Shown here piece after piece: positions 26,660 to 35,290 of a stretch of DNA of 47,208 nt (positions within the stretch are counted from its first letter, which is position 1; the number at the start of each line of letters is the position of its first letter). Source of the DNA: Roseomonas sp. CECT 9278 (GTDB lineage: Bacteria; Pseudomonadota; Alphaproteobacteria; Acetobacterales; Acetobacteraceae); assembly GCF_918698155.1 (NCBI RefSeq), contig NZ_CAKKLX010000039.1, positions 1 through 47,208 of the forward strand, written 5' to 3'. A model generated the notes under the pieces. The model was not told the origin of the DNA. It was given only the letters and a program-made list of their open reading frames with translations, and did not search any database. A program made the translations under genes and the position numbers.

Positions 26660-27655
26660 ATGACCACGATGACCCGCCGCGGCCTCGGCGCCGCTGCCCT
26701 CGCCACGTCCGTCGCGCCGAGCGTGTTGCGTGCGCAGGGCCGCACCGTGCTGCGGATCGGCTGGACCAGCGGCGATGGCGCGCAGGACCCCTACGCTTCC
26801 GGCGCGCGGCTGTTCAAGCAGGGGCTGGAGCGCCGCGTCGGCGAGCGCGTGGACGTGCAGCTCTTCCCGAATCGCGCGCTGGGCGATGAGCGGCCGATGC
26901 TGGATGGCATGCGGCTCGGCACCGTCGACATGGGCGTCATCACCAATGCGGTGATCGCGCAGGTCGAACCGGCTTTCCAGGTCAACGACATGCCCTTCCT
27001 GTTCTCCAGCGAGGCGCAGGCGCATCGCGTGCTGGACGGCCAGGTGGGGGCTGCGCTGCGCACGCGGCTGGAGGCGCGCGGGGTGGTGCCCCTCGGCTAC
27101 ATGGAGGGCGGCTTCCGCCAGATGATCAACAACGTCCGCCCGATCGTGCGGCCGGAGGACCTGCGCGGCATCAAGTTCCGCGTGCTGCAGAGCCCGATCT
27201 ACATCGAGATGTTCCGATCGCTCGGCGGCAACGCCGTGCCGATGGCCTGGGGCGAGACCTTCACCGCCGTGCAGCAGGGTGCGATCGACGGGCTCGAGAT
27301 TCCGCTCGGGATCATCGACCAGAACAAGTACTACGAGGTGACGAAGTACCTCTCGCTGACCGGCCACATCTATTCGATGATCGGCCTGCTGATGGCCAAG
27401 CGCAGCTTCGACCGCCTGCCCGCCGACCTGCGCGGTCCGGTGCAGGAAGCCGCCGCCGAGGCGACCGCCGCGCAGCGCGCCGCCAATGCGGCGTCGAATG
27501 TCGGCTTCCGCGAAAGCCTCGCGCGCCATGGCATGACGATCAACGAGGTCGCCGACAAGGCCGCCTTCCGCCGCGGCGTGCTGCCGATGTACGAGGCGTT
27601 CCGCGGCCAGATCGGCGCCGACATCGTGCGCGACGCGCTGGCCGCCGTGCAGTGA
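26660..27655 (+). CDS. TRAP transporter solute receptor (DctP family)
   Basis: 331 residues. The signal peptide has a twin-arginine look (TRRGLGAAALATSVAPSVLRAQ). The core has LRGIKFRVLQSPIYIEMFRSLGGNAVPM with the conserved Arg that binds the carboxylate, and WGETFTAVQQGAIDGLEIP. It binds an organic acid in the periplasm and delivers it to the DctQM permease encoded just after it. The ATG at 26660 has GGAGGAAA upstream; an ATG at 26645 is less likely. Its stop overlaps the GTG of the dctQ-type gene. Confidence 0.94.
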   Translation: MTTMTRRGLGAAALATSVAPSVLRAQGRTVLRIGWTSGDGAQDPYASGARLFKQGLERRVGERVDVQLFPNRALGDERPMLDGMRLGTVDMGVITNAVIAQVEPAFQVNDMPFLFSSEAQAHRVLDGQVGAALRTRLEARGVVPLGYMEGGFRQMINNVRPIVRPEDLRGIKFRVLQSPIYIEMFRSLGGNAVPMAWGETFTAVQQGAIDGLEIPLGIIDQNKYYEVTKYLSLTGHIYSMIGLLMAKRSFDRLPADLRGPVQEAAAEATAAQRAANAASNVGFRESLARHGMTINEVADKAAFRRGVLPMYEAFRGQIGADIVRDALAAVQ

Positions 27656-28137
27656 GGCTGCTCGCCGCCGCGACGCGCGCCGTCGCGGCGGCGACGCGCT
27701 TGTCTGTGGCACTGGCCGCGGCGGGAATGCTCGCCGCGATCGTCTACCAGGTGGTGATGCGCTACGTCGTCGGCGCGGCATCGTCCTGGAGCGAGGAACT
27801 CGCGGTGCTGCTGTTCTCCTGGAGCGTGCTGGGTGGCCTGGCGCTTGGCGTGCACGAGGGCTTCCATGTGCGCCTGACGCTGCTGCCCGATGCGCTGCCG
27901 CGCGGCGGACGCGTCGGCTATGAACGACTGGTGGATGCGCTGACGGCCGCACTGGGCGGCTTCCTGGCCTGGTCGGGCTGGCGCTTCCTCGACCTGACAT
28001 CGGGGTCGGTCTCGGCGGCGATGGGCTACCCGACCGAGATCCTGAACGCGCTCGCCATCGCCTGCGGCGCGCTGGTCGCGCTGTTCGGGCTGGAACGCGC
28101 GCTGCGCCCCGGCGGTGCGGTGGAGACCGCGGCGTGA
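27652..28137 (+). CDS. TRAP transporter small membrane subunit (DctQ family)
   Basis: 161 residues with four predicted membrane helices. It has the family pattern VVMRYVVGAASSWSEELAVLLFSW (about 36-60) and GVHEGFHVRLTLLPDALP. It pairs with the large DctM subunit in sodium-driven uptake. It starts with GTG overlapping the DctP stop and ends in a GTGA overlap with the next gene, so all three TRAP genes are translationally coupled. Confidence 0.93.
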   Translation: MRLLAAATRAVAAATRLSVALAAAGMLAAIVYQVVMRYVVGAASSWSEELAVLLFSWSVLGGLALGVHEGFHVRLTLLPDALPRGGRVGYERLVDALTAALGGFLAWSGWRFLDLTSGSVSAAMGYPTEILNALAIACGALVALFGLERALRPGGAVETAA

Positions 28138-29414
28138 GCGAGGTCGCCTGGTTCCTGACGGCGGGCTTCGCCGTGCTGGTCGTGCTGGGTGTCCCCTTCG
28201 CCATCACCATCGCGCTGGTGGTGACGGGCGCGCTGATCGCCGCCGACATCGAACCCGCCTTCCTCGCGCAATCCGTCATCAGCGGATCGCAATCCTTCAG
28301 CCTGCTCGCGATCCCGCTGTTCATGCTGGCCGGCGAGATCATGACCGCCGGCGGGCTGTCGCAGCGCCTGGTGGATTTCGCCGGCACGCTGGTGCGGCAT
28401 CTGCGCGGCGGGCTGGCGATGGTCACGGTATTGGCGGCGCTGGTGTTCTCCGCGATTTCCGGCTCGGCGCCTGCCACCACGGCGGCGATCGGCGCCATCA
28501 TGATCCCGGCCATGGCGGCGGCGGGGTATGACCGGGCCTTCGCGGCGTCCATCGCCGTGAGTGCCGGTGTGCTGGGGCCGCTGATCCCGCCGTCGATCGC
28601 CTTCGTCATCTGGGGGATCGTGGCGGAACAGTCGATCGGCCGGCTGTTCCTGTCGGGCATCGTGCCGGGGATCATGATCGCGGCGGGGCTGCTGGTGATC
28701 TGCTGGGTGCATGCCTGGCGGCGCGATGTGCCGCGCCTGCCGCGCGCCACGCTGCGCGAGGCAGCGACGGCCTTTGCGCGCGGCCGCTGGGCGCTGGCCT
28801 CGCCGCTGCTGGTGCTGGGCGGCATCTACGGCGGCGTCTTCACGCCGACCGAGGCGGCCGCGATCTCCTGCGTCTATGCGCTGCTGGTCGGGCTGTTCGT
28901 CGAGAAGCAACTGACCCTGCGCGCGCTGCCGGGCATCTTTGCCAGCGCGATGCGAACAAGTGCCATCGTCTGCGCCATCATCGCGGTGTCGGCCGGCTTC
29001 GGCATCCTGGTCGCGCAGGAACAGATCGCCACGCGCTTTGCCGCCTGGCTGGGCGAGAATGTCGGCGAGAAATGGATGGCGCTGGCCGCGCTCAACATCG
29101 CCTTCTTCCTGATGGCGGCGGTGATGGACGAGATCGCCATCATGGTCATCCTCGGCCCGATGTTGATCGCCATCGCCACCAAGTTCGGCGTGGACCCGAT
29201 CCATTTCGGTGCGATCATCGTCACCAATGTCGCGATCGGCATGGCGGCGCCGCCGATCGGCTATTGCCTGTTCATCGGCATGGCGATCAGCGGGCTGTCG
29301 TTGCAACGCATCAGCCGCGCGATCTGGCCGCAGATCGCGTGGATGCTGGTGGTGCTGTTCCTCACCACCTACATCCCGAGCTTCGCGTTGATGTTCCAGC
29401 CCGCGGCGCGGTGA
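28134..29414 (+). CDS. TRAP transporter large membrane subunit (DctM family)
   Basis: 426 residues, about 12 membrane helices. Motifs are SLLAIPLFMLAGEIM, FSAISGSAPATTAAIGAIMIPAM, GVLGPLIPPSIAFVIWG and MAAPPIGYCLFIGMAISG. It is the transport channel of the TRAP system. The GTG start overlaps the DctQ stop. It is the last gene of the five-gene run that begins at 24961, so the whole run may be one uptake-and-conversion unit. Confidence 0.95.
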   Translation: MSEVAWFLTAGFAVLVVLGVPFAITIALVVTGALIAADIEPAFLAQSVISGSQSFSLLAIPLFMLAGEIMTAGGLSQRLVDFAGTLVRHLRGGLAMVTVLAALVFSAISGSAPATTAAIGAIMIPAMAAAGYDRAFAASIAVSAGVLGPLIPPSIAFVIWGIVAEQSIGRLFLSGIVPGIMIAAGLLVICWVHAWRRDVPRLPRATLREAATAFARGRWALASPLLVLGGIYGGVFTPTEAAAISCVYALLVGLFVEKQLTLRALPGIFASAMRTSAIVCAIIAVSAGFGILVAQEQIATRFAAWLGENVGEKWMALAALNIAFFLMAAVMDEIAIMVILGPMLIAIATKFGVDPIHFGAIIVTNVAIGMAAPPIGYCLFIGMAISGLSLQRISRAIWPQIAWMLVVLFLTTYIPSFALMFQPAAR

Positions 29415-29430
29415 ATCACGCGCGCGGGGT

Positions 29431-29460
29431 TGGTGGGGCGGCCGTGAGCGCCCGGCACCA
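29431..29460. terminator. Hairpin between convergent genes
   Basis: TGGTGGGGCG (29431-29440) pairs with CGCCCGGCACCA (29449-29460) apart from a 2-base bulge, in the 63-base gap between the DctM stop and the amidohydrolase stop. There is no T-run, so it is a weak candidate. Confidence 0.3.
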
Positions 29461-29477
29461 CGACTGGCTGGCCAGTA

Positions 29478-30335
29478 TCAGAAGCCGTAGAGCCCCGCCG
29501 GATTGTCCACCAGCACGCGCTTGCGCTCGGCCGCACCTGGCGCCCATTCGCCCAGCAGGTCGAACAGCGCGCCATCCTCCGGCATCCAGTCCGACAGCGA
29601 GGGATGCGGCCAGTCGGTGCCCCACAGGCAGCCATCCGGCGACACGTCCAGGAGCGCGCGCGCGAAGGGCGCCACATCGGCGAAGGGCGGGCCGGCGCTG
29701 CTGATGCGGTAGCCGCACAGCTTCACATGGGTCCGCGGCGCCTCCAGCAGCCGCAATAGCGCCTGGAAGCCTTCGCCATTCACGCCATCGGCGGTGCGCA
29801 CGCCGCCCATGTGGTCGATCACGACGGGCACCGGCAGCGCCGCCAGGCGCGGCGCCAGGTCGGGCAGCTGGTGGCATTCGGCATAGACCTGCAAATGCCA
29901 GCCCAGCGGCGCGATGCGCCGCGCCAGCGTGTCCAGCTGGTCGAGCGGCGTGCCGTTGCCGCTGACCGCATTGAAGCGCACGCCGCGCGTGCCGCGGTCG
30001 TGCAGCGCACGCAGCGCGGCCTCGTCGAAGCTGTCATCGACCACCGCGACCACGCGCGCGCGGTCCAGCCCGAAGCGCGCCGCCGCATCCAGCGAGCATT
30101 CATTGTCCGTGCCATAGACCGAGGGCTGCACGATCACCATGCGCCCGATGCCCAGCGCCTCGGCCATCCGCAGATAGGCCGGGATCAGCGCCGCAGGCGG
30201 GTCGTAGTGCCGCCCGGCATCCAGCGGGAAGCGGTCATACGGCCCGAAGATGTGGAAGTGGCAATCGCAGGACAGCGCCGGCCCCTTCCAGGACGGCGTC
30301 GGCTCGACATCGAGCGAGGGCAGGCAGGGCTTCAT
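29478..30335 (-). CDS. Amidohydrolase-2 family hydrolase, LigI (pyrone dicarboxylate lactonase)-like
   Basis: 285 residues of a metal-dependent-hydrolase barrel. The first-strand motif is H26-x-H28 (CDCHFHIFGP), with VVIDHMGGV in the middle and the last-strand Asp in WGTDWPHPS, as in 2-pyrone-4,6-dicarboxylate lactonase and relatives. It likely hydrolyses a lactone or decarboxylates a related ring acid in the cytoplasm. The ATG at 30335 overlaps the stop of the MetE-core gene (ATGA), so the two are translationally coupled. This partnership is not a textbook one. The window encodes 3,4-cleavage of protocatechuate, while LigI belongs to the 4,5-pathway, so its substrate may differ. Confidence 0.85.
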   Translation of the reverse strand: MKPCLPSLDVEPTPSWKGPALSCDCHFHIFGPYDRFPLDAGRHYDPPAALIPAYLRMAEALGIGRMVIVQPSVYGTDNECSLDAAARFGLDRARVVAVVDDSFDEAALRALHDRGTRGVRFNAVSGNGTPLDQLDTLARRIAPLGWHLQVYAECHQLPDLAPRLAALPVPVVIDHMGGVRTADGVNGEGFQALLRLLEAPRTHVKLCGYRISSAGPPFADVAPFARALLDVSPDGCLWGTDWPHPSLSDWMPEDGALFDLLGEWAPGAAERKRVLVDNPAGLYGF

Positions 30336-31366
30336 CGCGCGAGCTCGGCGCGCACGATCGCCGCCCCCTCGACCATGGCGCGCATCTTGCCGTCGGCGAT
30401 TTCGCGCGGGAGGTACTTCAGCCCGCAATCGGGTGCCACGATCACCCGCTCGGGGTTGATGTTCGGCAGCGCGCGGCGGATGCGCGCGGCGATGGTCTCA
30501 GCACTCTCGATCTTCGGATCCGCCAGGTCCACCACGCCCAGGATGATGGTCTGGTCCGGGAGCTGCTTCAGCACGGAGGTGTCGAGGTTCGACTGCGCGG
30601 TCTCGATCGAGATCTGCCGCACCTTGCAGCGGCAAAGCTCGGGCAGGAAGGAATAGCCGTTCGGCCGTTCGTGGATGATGGCGGCATAGCCGAAGCAGAT
30701 ATGCAGCGCGGTCGTGCCGGTGATGCCATCCAGCGCGCGGTTCACCGCCTCCAGCCCGAAGGCGCGCGCCTTGTCCGGGCGCGCCTGCATGTAGGGCTCG
30801 TCGATCTGCACGATGTCGGCGCCGGCGGCGAAGAGGTCGCGGATCTCGGCATTCACCGCGGCCGCGTAGTCGTTCGCCATCTGCCCTTCGTCCTTGTAGA
30901 AATCATTCTGCGCCTGCTGGGACATGGTGAAGGGGCCGGGCACGGTGATCTTGATCATCCGGTCCGTGTTGGCGCGCAGGAAGGCCACGTCGCGCGTCTC
31001 GACCGCATGGCGGCGGCTGATGCGCCCCACCACCCGCGGCACCGGGTTCGGATGCCCGCTGCGGTCCAGCGCGGTGCCGTGGTTCTCGGTGTCCACGCCA
31101 TCCAGCGCGGTGGCGAAGCGGTTGGAATAGCTTTCCCGCCGCATCTCGCCATCGGTGATGATGTCGAGCCCCGCCTTCTCCTGCGCACGGATCGCCAGCA
31201 GCGTGGCGTCGTCCTGCGCCTGCTCCAGCGCCTCGGGTGCCACGCGCCACAGCTCGGTCGCACGCACGCGCGGCGGGAAGCGCCCGGCCAGGCGCTTGCG
31301 GTCGATCAGCCATTCGGGCTGGGGGTAGGAACCGACAAGCGAGGTCGGCAGCAGCGTCGCGGTCAT
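30332..31366 (-). CDS. MetE-core (cobalamin-independent methionine synthase C-terminal type) protein, second copy
   Basis: 344 residues, clearly a paralogue of 14180-15223. It shares SYPQPEWLIDR, the TDGEMRRESYSNRFA segment, RRHAVE and NGYSFLPEL. The zinc site is kept: H222-x-C224 (LHICFGYA), E255 (QISIETAQ) and C314 (VAPDCGLKYLP). The N-terminal MetE barrel is absent. It would catalyse methyl or alkyl transfer to or from a thiol. It is the first gene of a two-gene unit with the LigI-like amidohydrolase (4-base overlap). The ATG at 31366 has CGGAGGAAT upstream. Its presence in a catabolic operon suggests demethylation or thiol conjugation rather than methionine synthesis; this is inference. 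Confidence 0.88.
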   Translation of the reverse strand: MTATLLPTSLVGSYPQPEWLIDRKRLAGRFPPRVRATELWRVAPEALEQAQDDATLLAIRAQEKAGLDIITDGEMRRESYSNRFATALDGVDTENHGTALDRSGHPNPVPRVVGRISRRHAVETRDVAFLRANTDRMIKITVPGPFTMSQQAQNDFYKDEGQMANDYAAAVNAEIRDLFAAGADIVQIDEPYMQARPDKARAFGLEAVNRALDGITGTTALHICFGYAAIIHERPNGYSFLPELCRCKVRQISIETAQSNLDTSVLKQLPDQTIILGVVDLADPKIESAETIAARIRRALPNINPERVIVAPDCGLKYLPREIADGKMRAMVEGAAIVRAELAR

Positions 31367-31503
31367 GGTGATTCCTCCGTTGCGCGGCAGGCTAGCCGCG
31401 GTGCGCGGCCGCGGCCAGGGCCGCCCTTGCCGCGCCGTGCATTCGGGGAAAGGATGCGCGCGACGGCGACGCGTGATCGCCGCAACATCCAGGGAGGATC
31501 ACG

Positions 31504-32484
31504 ATGCGCAGGACGCTGCTGGCGGCCGCCGCGATGCTGGCCATGGGATGCGCCACCGCCACGGCGCAAACCCGCTGGACCATGGCCACGGCCTATGCCG
31601 AGGGCAACTTCCACACCCGCAACATCCGCGCCTTCATCGAGGATGTGGAGCGCAGCACCAGCGGCCGCCTTACCATCCAGCTCCACCCCGCCGCCTCCCT
31701 GCTGCAGATGCCCGCCATCAAGCGCGGTGTGCAGACCGGACAGATCCAGCTCGGCGAAGTGCTGCTCTCGGTGCATGGCAACGAGGACCCGTTCTTCGAA
31801 GTCGATTCCGTCCCCTTCCTGGCCGACACCTGGGAAGCGACGGCGGTGCTGGACCGCGTCAGCACGCCCTTCATCGCGGCGCGCATGGAACGCCAGGGCG
31901 TCCTGCCGCTGTTTGCCGTGCCTTGGCCGAGCCAGGCCTTCTACACCCGCGCCGAGGTCCGCACGGTCGAGGACCTGCGCGGGTTGCGCTTCCGCACCTA
32001 CAACGTGCTGACCACGCGGATGGCGGAACTGCTGGGCGCCGCGCCGGTCACGGTGCAGGTGGCGGAGATCCCGCAGGCCTTCGCCACAGGCGTGATCGCG
32101 GCGATGTTCACCTCGGCGCAGACCGGCGTGGACACCAGCGCGTGGGACTACGCGCGCTACTTCACCGATGTGGGCGGCATGCGCGCGCGCAACTTCATCA
32201 TCGTCAATGCGCGCGCCTTCCGCGGGCTGGATGAAGCGACGCGCACCGCCGTCACGCAGGCGGCGGAACGCGCCACCGCGCGCGGCCTGGAAGCCGCCAA
32301 GGCCGCCGAGACCGAGATGGTCGAGCGCCTGCGCGCGCGCGGCATGCAGATCAGCACGCCCTCGCCGCAATTCCTCGCGCAACTGCGCGAGGTCGGCACG
32401 CGGCAGACCCAGGAATGGGCGCAGCGCGCCGGGCCGGAGGGCCAGCAGCTGCTGGAACGATTCCGCGCCGCCGCGCCGCGCTGA
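31504..32484 (+). CDS. TRAP transporter solute receptor (DctP family), orphan
   Basis: 326 residues. Signal peptide MRRTLLAAAAMLAMGCATATAQ, with a Cys that is not in a clear lipobox. The core has EDLRGLRFRTYNVLTTRMAELLGAAPVTV with the ligand-binding Arg. The ATG at 31504 has GGGAGGA upstream. No DctQ or DctM genes follow: the next gene is convergent and only 3 bases away. It must use a distant permease, perhaps the one at 27652-29414. Confidence 0.92.
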   Translation: MRRTLLAAAAMLAMGCATATAQTRWTMATAYAEGNFHTRNIRAFIEDVERSTSGRLTIQLHPAASLLQMPAIKRGVQTGQIQLGEVLLSVHGNEDPFFEVDSVPFLADTWEATAVLDRVSTPFIAARMERQGVLPLFAVPWPSQAFYTRAEVRTVEDLRGLRFRTYNVLTTRMAELLGAAPVTVQVAEIPQAFATGVIAAMFTSAQTGVDTSAWDYARYFTDVGGMRARNFIIVNARAFRGLDEATRTAVTQAAERATARGLEAAKAAETEMVERLRARGMQISTPSPQFLAQLREVGTRQTQEWAQRAGPEGQQLLERFRAAAPR

Positions 32485-32487
32485 AGC

Positions 32488-33438
32488 TCAGCCGTTCCAG
32501 TCTGCCGCCACGAAGCGGAACCCTTCCCCCTCGCGGGTGATGAACCCGTTGGAGGGGAAGGGGAAGTGGAAGCCCGTGACGCGCACGCGGTCCGTCGCGG
32601 CGCGATCCAGGATGCGCCGGCGCGAAGCGGCCGCCGCCGCGCCGTCGAAGTCGAACAGCGAGACATAGTCCGGCCGCCGCGCGAACAGCTCGGGCCGATG
32701 GGTGATGTCGGCCAGCATCAGCATCTGCTGGTTGCCGTCGGCCACCTGCACCACCGTATGCCCAGGGCTGTGGCCATGCGCCGCGACCGCGCGGAAGCCC
32801 GGCGCGATCTCGGCCTCCGGCGCGAAGCGGCGGATGCGGCCCTGATAGGGTGCGAAGCGCCGCGCGACATTCGCGAAGTTCACGCGCTGGCCCTGCGGGC
32901 TGCGCGTCTCGTTGCCGGCATCGGTCCACCAGGCGTGCTCGGTCTCGCAGATCGCGACCTCGGCGTTGGGAAACACGGCGCGGCCATCGGCGGTGGTCAG
33001 CCCATGGATGTGGTCCTGGTGGCAATGCGTGATGACGATCAGCCCCACCCGCGCGGGATCGAGCCCCGCCGCCGCCATGTTCGCCGCGAGCCGCCCCGCG
33101 GTCGGCGTGAGCTGCCCGCCGGTGCCGGCATCGATCATCACGAGCTGCCGCCCGGTATCCACGAAGGTCACGTTGTAGGGACCGATATAGTGGTCGGTCG
33201 GCAGGAAGGACTCCGCCAGCACGGCGCGCACCGTCTCGACCGGCGCATTCAGCACCAGCCCATCGATGTTGCGCCGGGCGAAGCCGTCATTGACCACGGT
33301 CACGGTGAAGGACCCGACCTTGAAGCTGTGGAAGCCGGGCGCCTGCGCCGGGCCGGCGGGCGCGGTCTGCGCCGCGGCCAGCGCCGGCAGCAAGGCGGAT
33401 GCGGCGGCGCCGAGGCCGGCCGCGCGACGGGTGATCAT
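32488..33438 (-). CDS. Exported metallo-beta-lactamase-fold hydrolase
   Basis: 316 residues. Signal peptide MITRRAAGLGAAASALLPALAAAQ with twin arginines. The metal site is HCHQDH (VGLIVITHCHQDHIHG), followed by His in AHGHSPGHT and Asp in LMLADITHRPE. Members of this subgroup hydrolyse lactones, esters or other small molecules in the periplasm. The ATG at 33438 has GGAGGA upstream. It is transcribed on its own, about 50 bases after the extradiol dioxygenase gene on the same strand. The substrate is unknown. Confidence 0.88.
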   Translation of the reverse strand: MITRRAAGLGAAASALLPALAAAQTAPAGPAQAPGFHSFKVGSFTVTVVNDGFARRNIDGLVLNAPVETVRAVLAESFLPTDHYIGPYNVTFVDTGRQLVMIDAGTGGQLTPTAGRLAANMAAAGLDPARVGLIVITHCHQDHIHGLTTADGRAVFPNAEVAICETEHAWWTDAGNETRSPQGQRVNFANVARRFAPYQGRIRRFAPEAEIAPGFRAVAAHGHSPGHTVVQVADGNQQMLMLADITHRPELFARRPDYVSLFDFDGAAAAASRRRILDRAATDRVRVTGFHFPFPSNGFITREGEGFRFVAADWNG

Positions 33439-33490
33439 GGTGCTGGGTCCTCCCTGGGCGCGCATCATGGCACGCCGGGCGCCGCGGTCG

Positions 33491-34441
33491 CTACGCGCCG
33501 CCCTCGCCGGGCAGCGGCGGGGTGCCGCGGGTGTGGAAGCTTTCGACCGTGCGCAGCCCCCAGGCCTGGCCCTTCTTCCGCTCCGCCTCGGTCCAGGTGA
33601 TGGTCTTCCAGTCGGGGGCGAGCACCAGGCGCGCCCCGGCATGGGCGACCTCGACACGGTTGCCGCCGGGCTCGTGGACGTACAGGAAGAAGGTCTGCTG
33701 CACGGCGTGCTTGTGCGGCCCGGTCTCGATCGGCACGCCGGATTCGAGGAAGATGTCGGCCGCCTGCAGGATCGCCTCCCGGCTGTCCAGCGCGAAGGTC
33801 ACGTGGTGGAAGCGCCCGGGCACGCCATGCGCTTCCTTCGTGAAGGCGAAGTCGTAGGATTTGTTGGTGGCGGTCAGCCACATCCCGGCTTCCTCGCCGG
33901 TGTCGAGCTCGATGCGCTCGGTGCAGCGGAAGCCCAGCGTGCGCTCGAAGAAGTCGCGGCAGGCGCGCACATCGACCGCCAGGCAGTTGAAGTGGTCGAT
34001 GCGCCGCACGTTCACGCCGCGCGCCGGGTAGCGTTCCGGCTGGTTCTTCAGCGACGGGCGGCGGTCCTGCGGCGCCGCGTACCATTCGGTGTCCCAGTAC
34101 AGCTCGAAGACGTGCCCGTCCGGGTCGCGGAAGCGGTAGGCGCTGCCATGGCCGAAGCTGCCGTCGACCTGCGTGACGGCACAACCATCGGCGCGCAGCG
34201 CCGCGACGCGCCGTTCCAGCGCCTGCGCGCTGCGCGTGCGGAAGGCGGCGTGGCCAAGGCCCGACGTCGTCGATGCGGTCAGTTGCAGCGAATAGCGTTC
34301 ATAGTCGTCCCAGCCGCGCAGGAAGACGCTGTCGCCCTGCGTGCCGCTGACCGTCATGCCCATCACGTCGCGGAAGAAGCGCAGCGACTCGTCGGGCCTG
34401 GGCGTCAGCAGCTCGACATGGCCGAGATGGGCGATGTCCAT
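33491..34441 (-). CDS. Type I extradiol (catechol 2,3-type) dioxygenase, VOC fold
   Basis: 316 residues in two VOC modules. The catalytic C-terminal module has the iron facial triad H150 (RRIDHFNC), H213 (RFHHVTF) and E264 (NRVEVAH), so it should cleave an aromatic diol next to a hydroxyl. The N-terminal module (AHLGHVELLTPRPDESLRFF) is the usual non-iron repeat. I prefer the ATG at 34441, with CCGGAG 7 bases upstream, to the ATG at 34462. It follows the bpt gene by 32 bases and may be read with it. No downstream meta-pathway genes are present. Confidence 0.87.
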   Translation of the reverse strand: MDIAHLGHVELLTPRPDESLRFFRDVMGMTVSGTQGDSVFLRGWDDYERYSLQLTASTTSGLGHAAFRTRSAQALERRVAALRADGCAVTQVDGSFGHGSAYRFRDPDGHVFELYWDTEWYAAPQDRRPSLKNQPERYPARGVNVRRIDHFNCLAVDVRACRDFFERTLGFRCTERIELDTGEEAGMWLTATNKSYDFAFTKEAHGVPGRFHHVTFALDSREAILQAADIFLESGVPIETGPHKHAVQQTFFLYVHEPGGNRVEVAHAGARLVLAPDWKTITWTEAERKKGQAWGLRTVESFHTRGTPPLPGEGGA

Positions 34442-34473
34442 CACCGGCTCCGGCGCCTGCATCGCCGCGGGTC

Positions 34474-35238
34474 TCAGGCTTCGACGCTGGACATCGCCGG
34501 CGACGCCAGCGCGGGCACGTCGCCGAGCATCCGCCAGGTGCCGCCCATCAGCACCTCGCTCGGCCGGAAGCGCGCCTTGTAGGCCATCTTGCGGCTCTCC
34601 GGCACCCAGTAGCCGAGATAGACGTAGGGCAGGCCCAGCTCGCGCGCGCGATCCACGAGCCACAGCACGGCATGGGTGCCGAGCGAACGCTTCTCCGCCG
34701 CCGGGTCGTAGAAGGAATAGACCGCCGAGAGCCCGTCGCTCAGCCGGTCGGTCAGGCAGGCGCCGAGCAGCTTGTCGGTGGCGTCGCGGAATTCCACCAC
34801 GCCGGTGCCGATCGGCGTGTCCTCGACCATGGCGCGATAGTCGTAGAAGCCCATCGCCGCCATGTCGCCATCGGCGTGGCGGGCCTTCTGGTAGCGGTGG
34901 AACAGCGCGAACTGCTCGGCGGTGGCGCGGGCGGGCATTTCGGCCGCCAGCACGTCGGCGTTGAAGCGCGCCACCTTGCGCTGGGTGCGGTCCGGCTCGA
35001 AGGCGCCGGCGATGATGCGGATCGGGATACAGGCCTGGCAGCCGGGGCAGACCGGCGAATAGGCGATGTTGTGGCTGCGCCGGAACCCGGCGCGCGACAG
35101 GCGGTCGTGCAGCGCCTCGGCATCCGTGCCGGACAGCTCGGTCACGATCTTCCGCTCCGTCCGCCCGGCCAGGTAGGGGCAGGGCAGGGGCGCGGTGGTG
35201 TAGAAGAATTGCGGGCGGCGGGCGGAGCGGTGGAGCAT
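34474..35238 (-). CDS. bpt: Aspartate/glutamate leucyl- (or arginyl-) tRNA-protein transferase
   Basis: 254 residues of the ATE/Bpt family, which adds an amino acid from aminoacyl-tRNA to N-terminal acidic residues, marking proteins for ClpAP degradation. The N-terminal cysteine cluster YSPVCPGCQACIPIRI and the C-terminal SFYDPAAEKRSLGTHAVLWLV and YLGYWVPESRKMAYKARF are diagnostic. The start is the ATG at 35238. It lies 52 bases after the penicillin-acylase gene on the same strand. A housekeeping gene marking the end of the accessory region. Confidence 0.94.
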   Translation of the reverse strand: MLHRSARRPQFFYTTAPLPCPYLAGRTERKIVTELSGTDAEALHDRLSRAGFRRSHNIAYSPVCPGCQACIPIRIIAGAFEPDRTQRKVARFNADVLAAEMPARATAEQFALFHRYQKARHADGDMAAMGFYDYRAMVEDTPIGTGVVEFRDATDKLLGACLTDRLSDGLSAVYSFYDPAAEKRSLGTHAVLWLVDRARELGLPYVYLGYWVPESRKMAYKARFRPSEVLMGGTWRMLGDVPALASPAMSSVEA

Positions 35239-35290
35239 CGGTGTCCCGTAGTGTCGGCGCGCGCGGGCCGGGAATCAACCGGCAGGACGT

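Noticed and set aside
26234..28825. 863-residue open frame antisense to the isomerase-like and TRAP genes
   Set aside because: The sense strand encodes recognisable transporter and enzyme families with GTGA overlaps; the antisense product has no recognisable segment.
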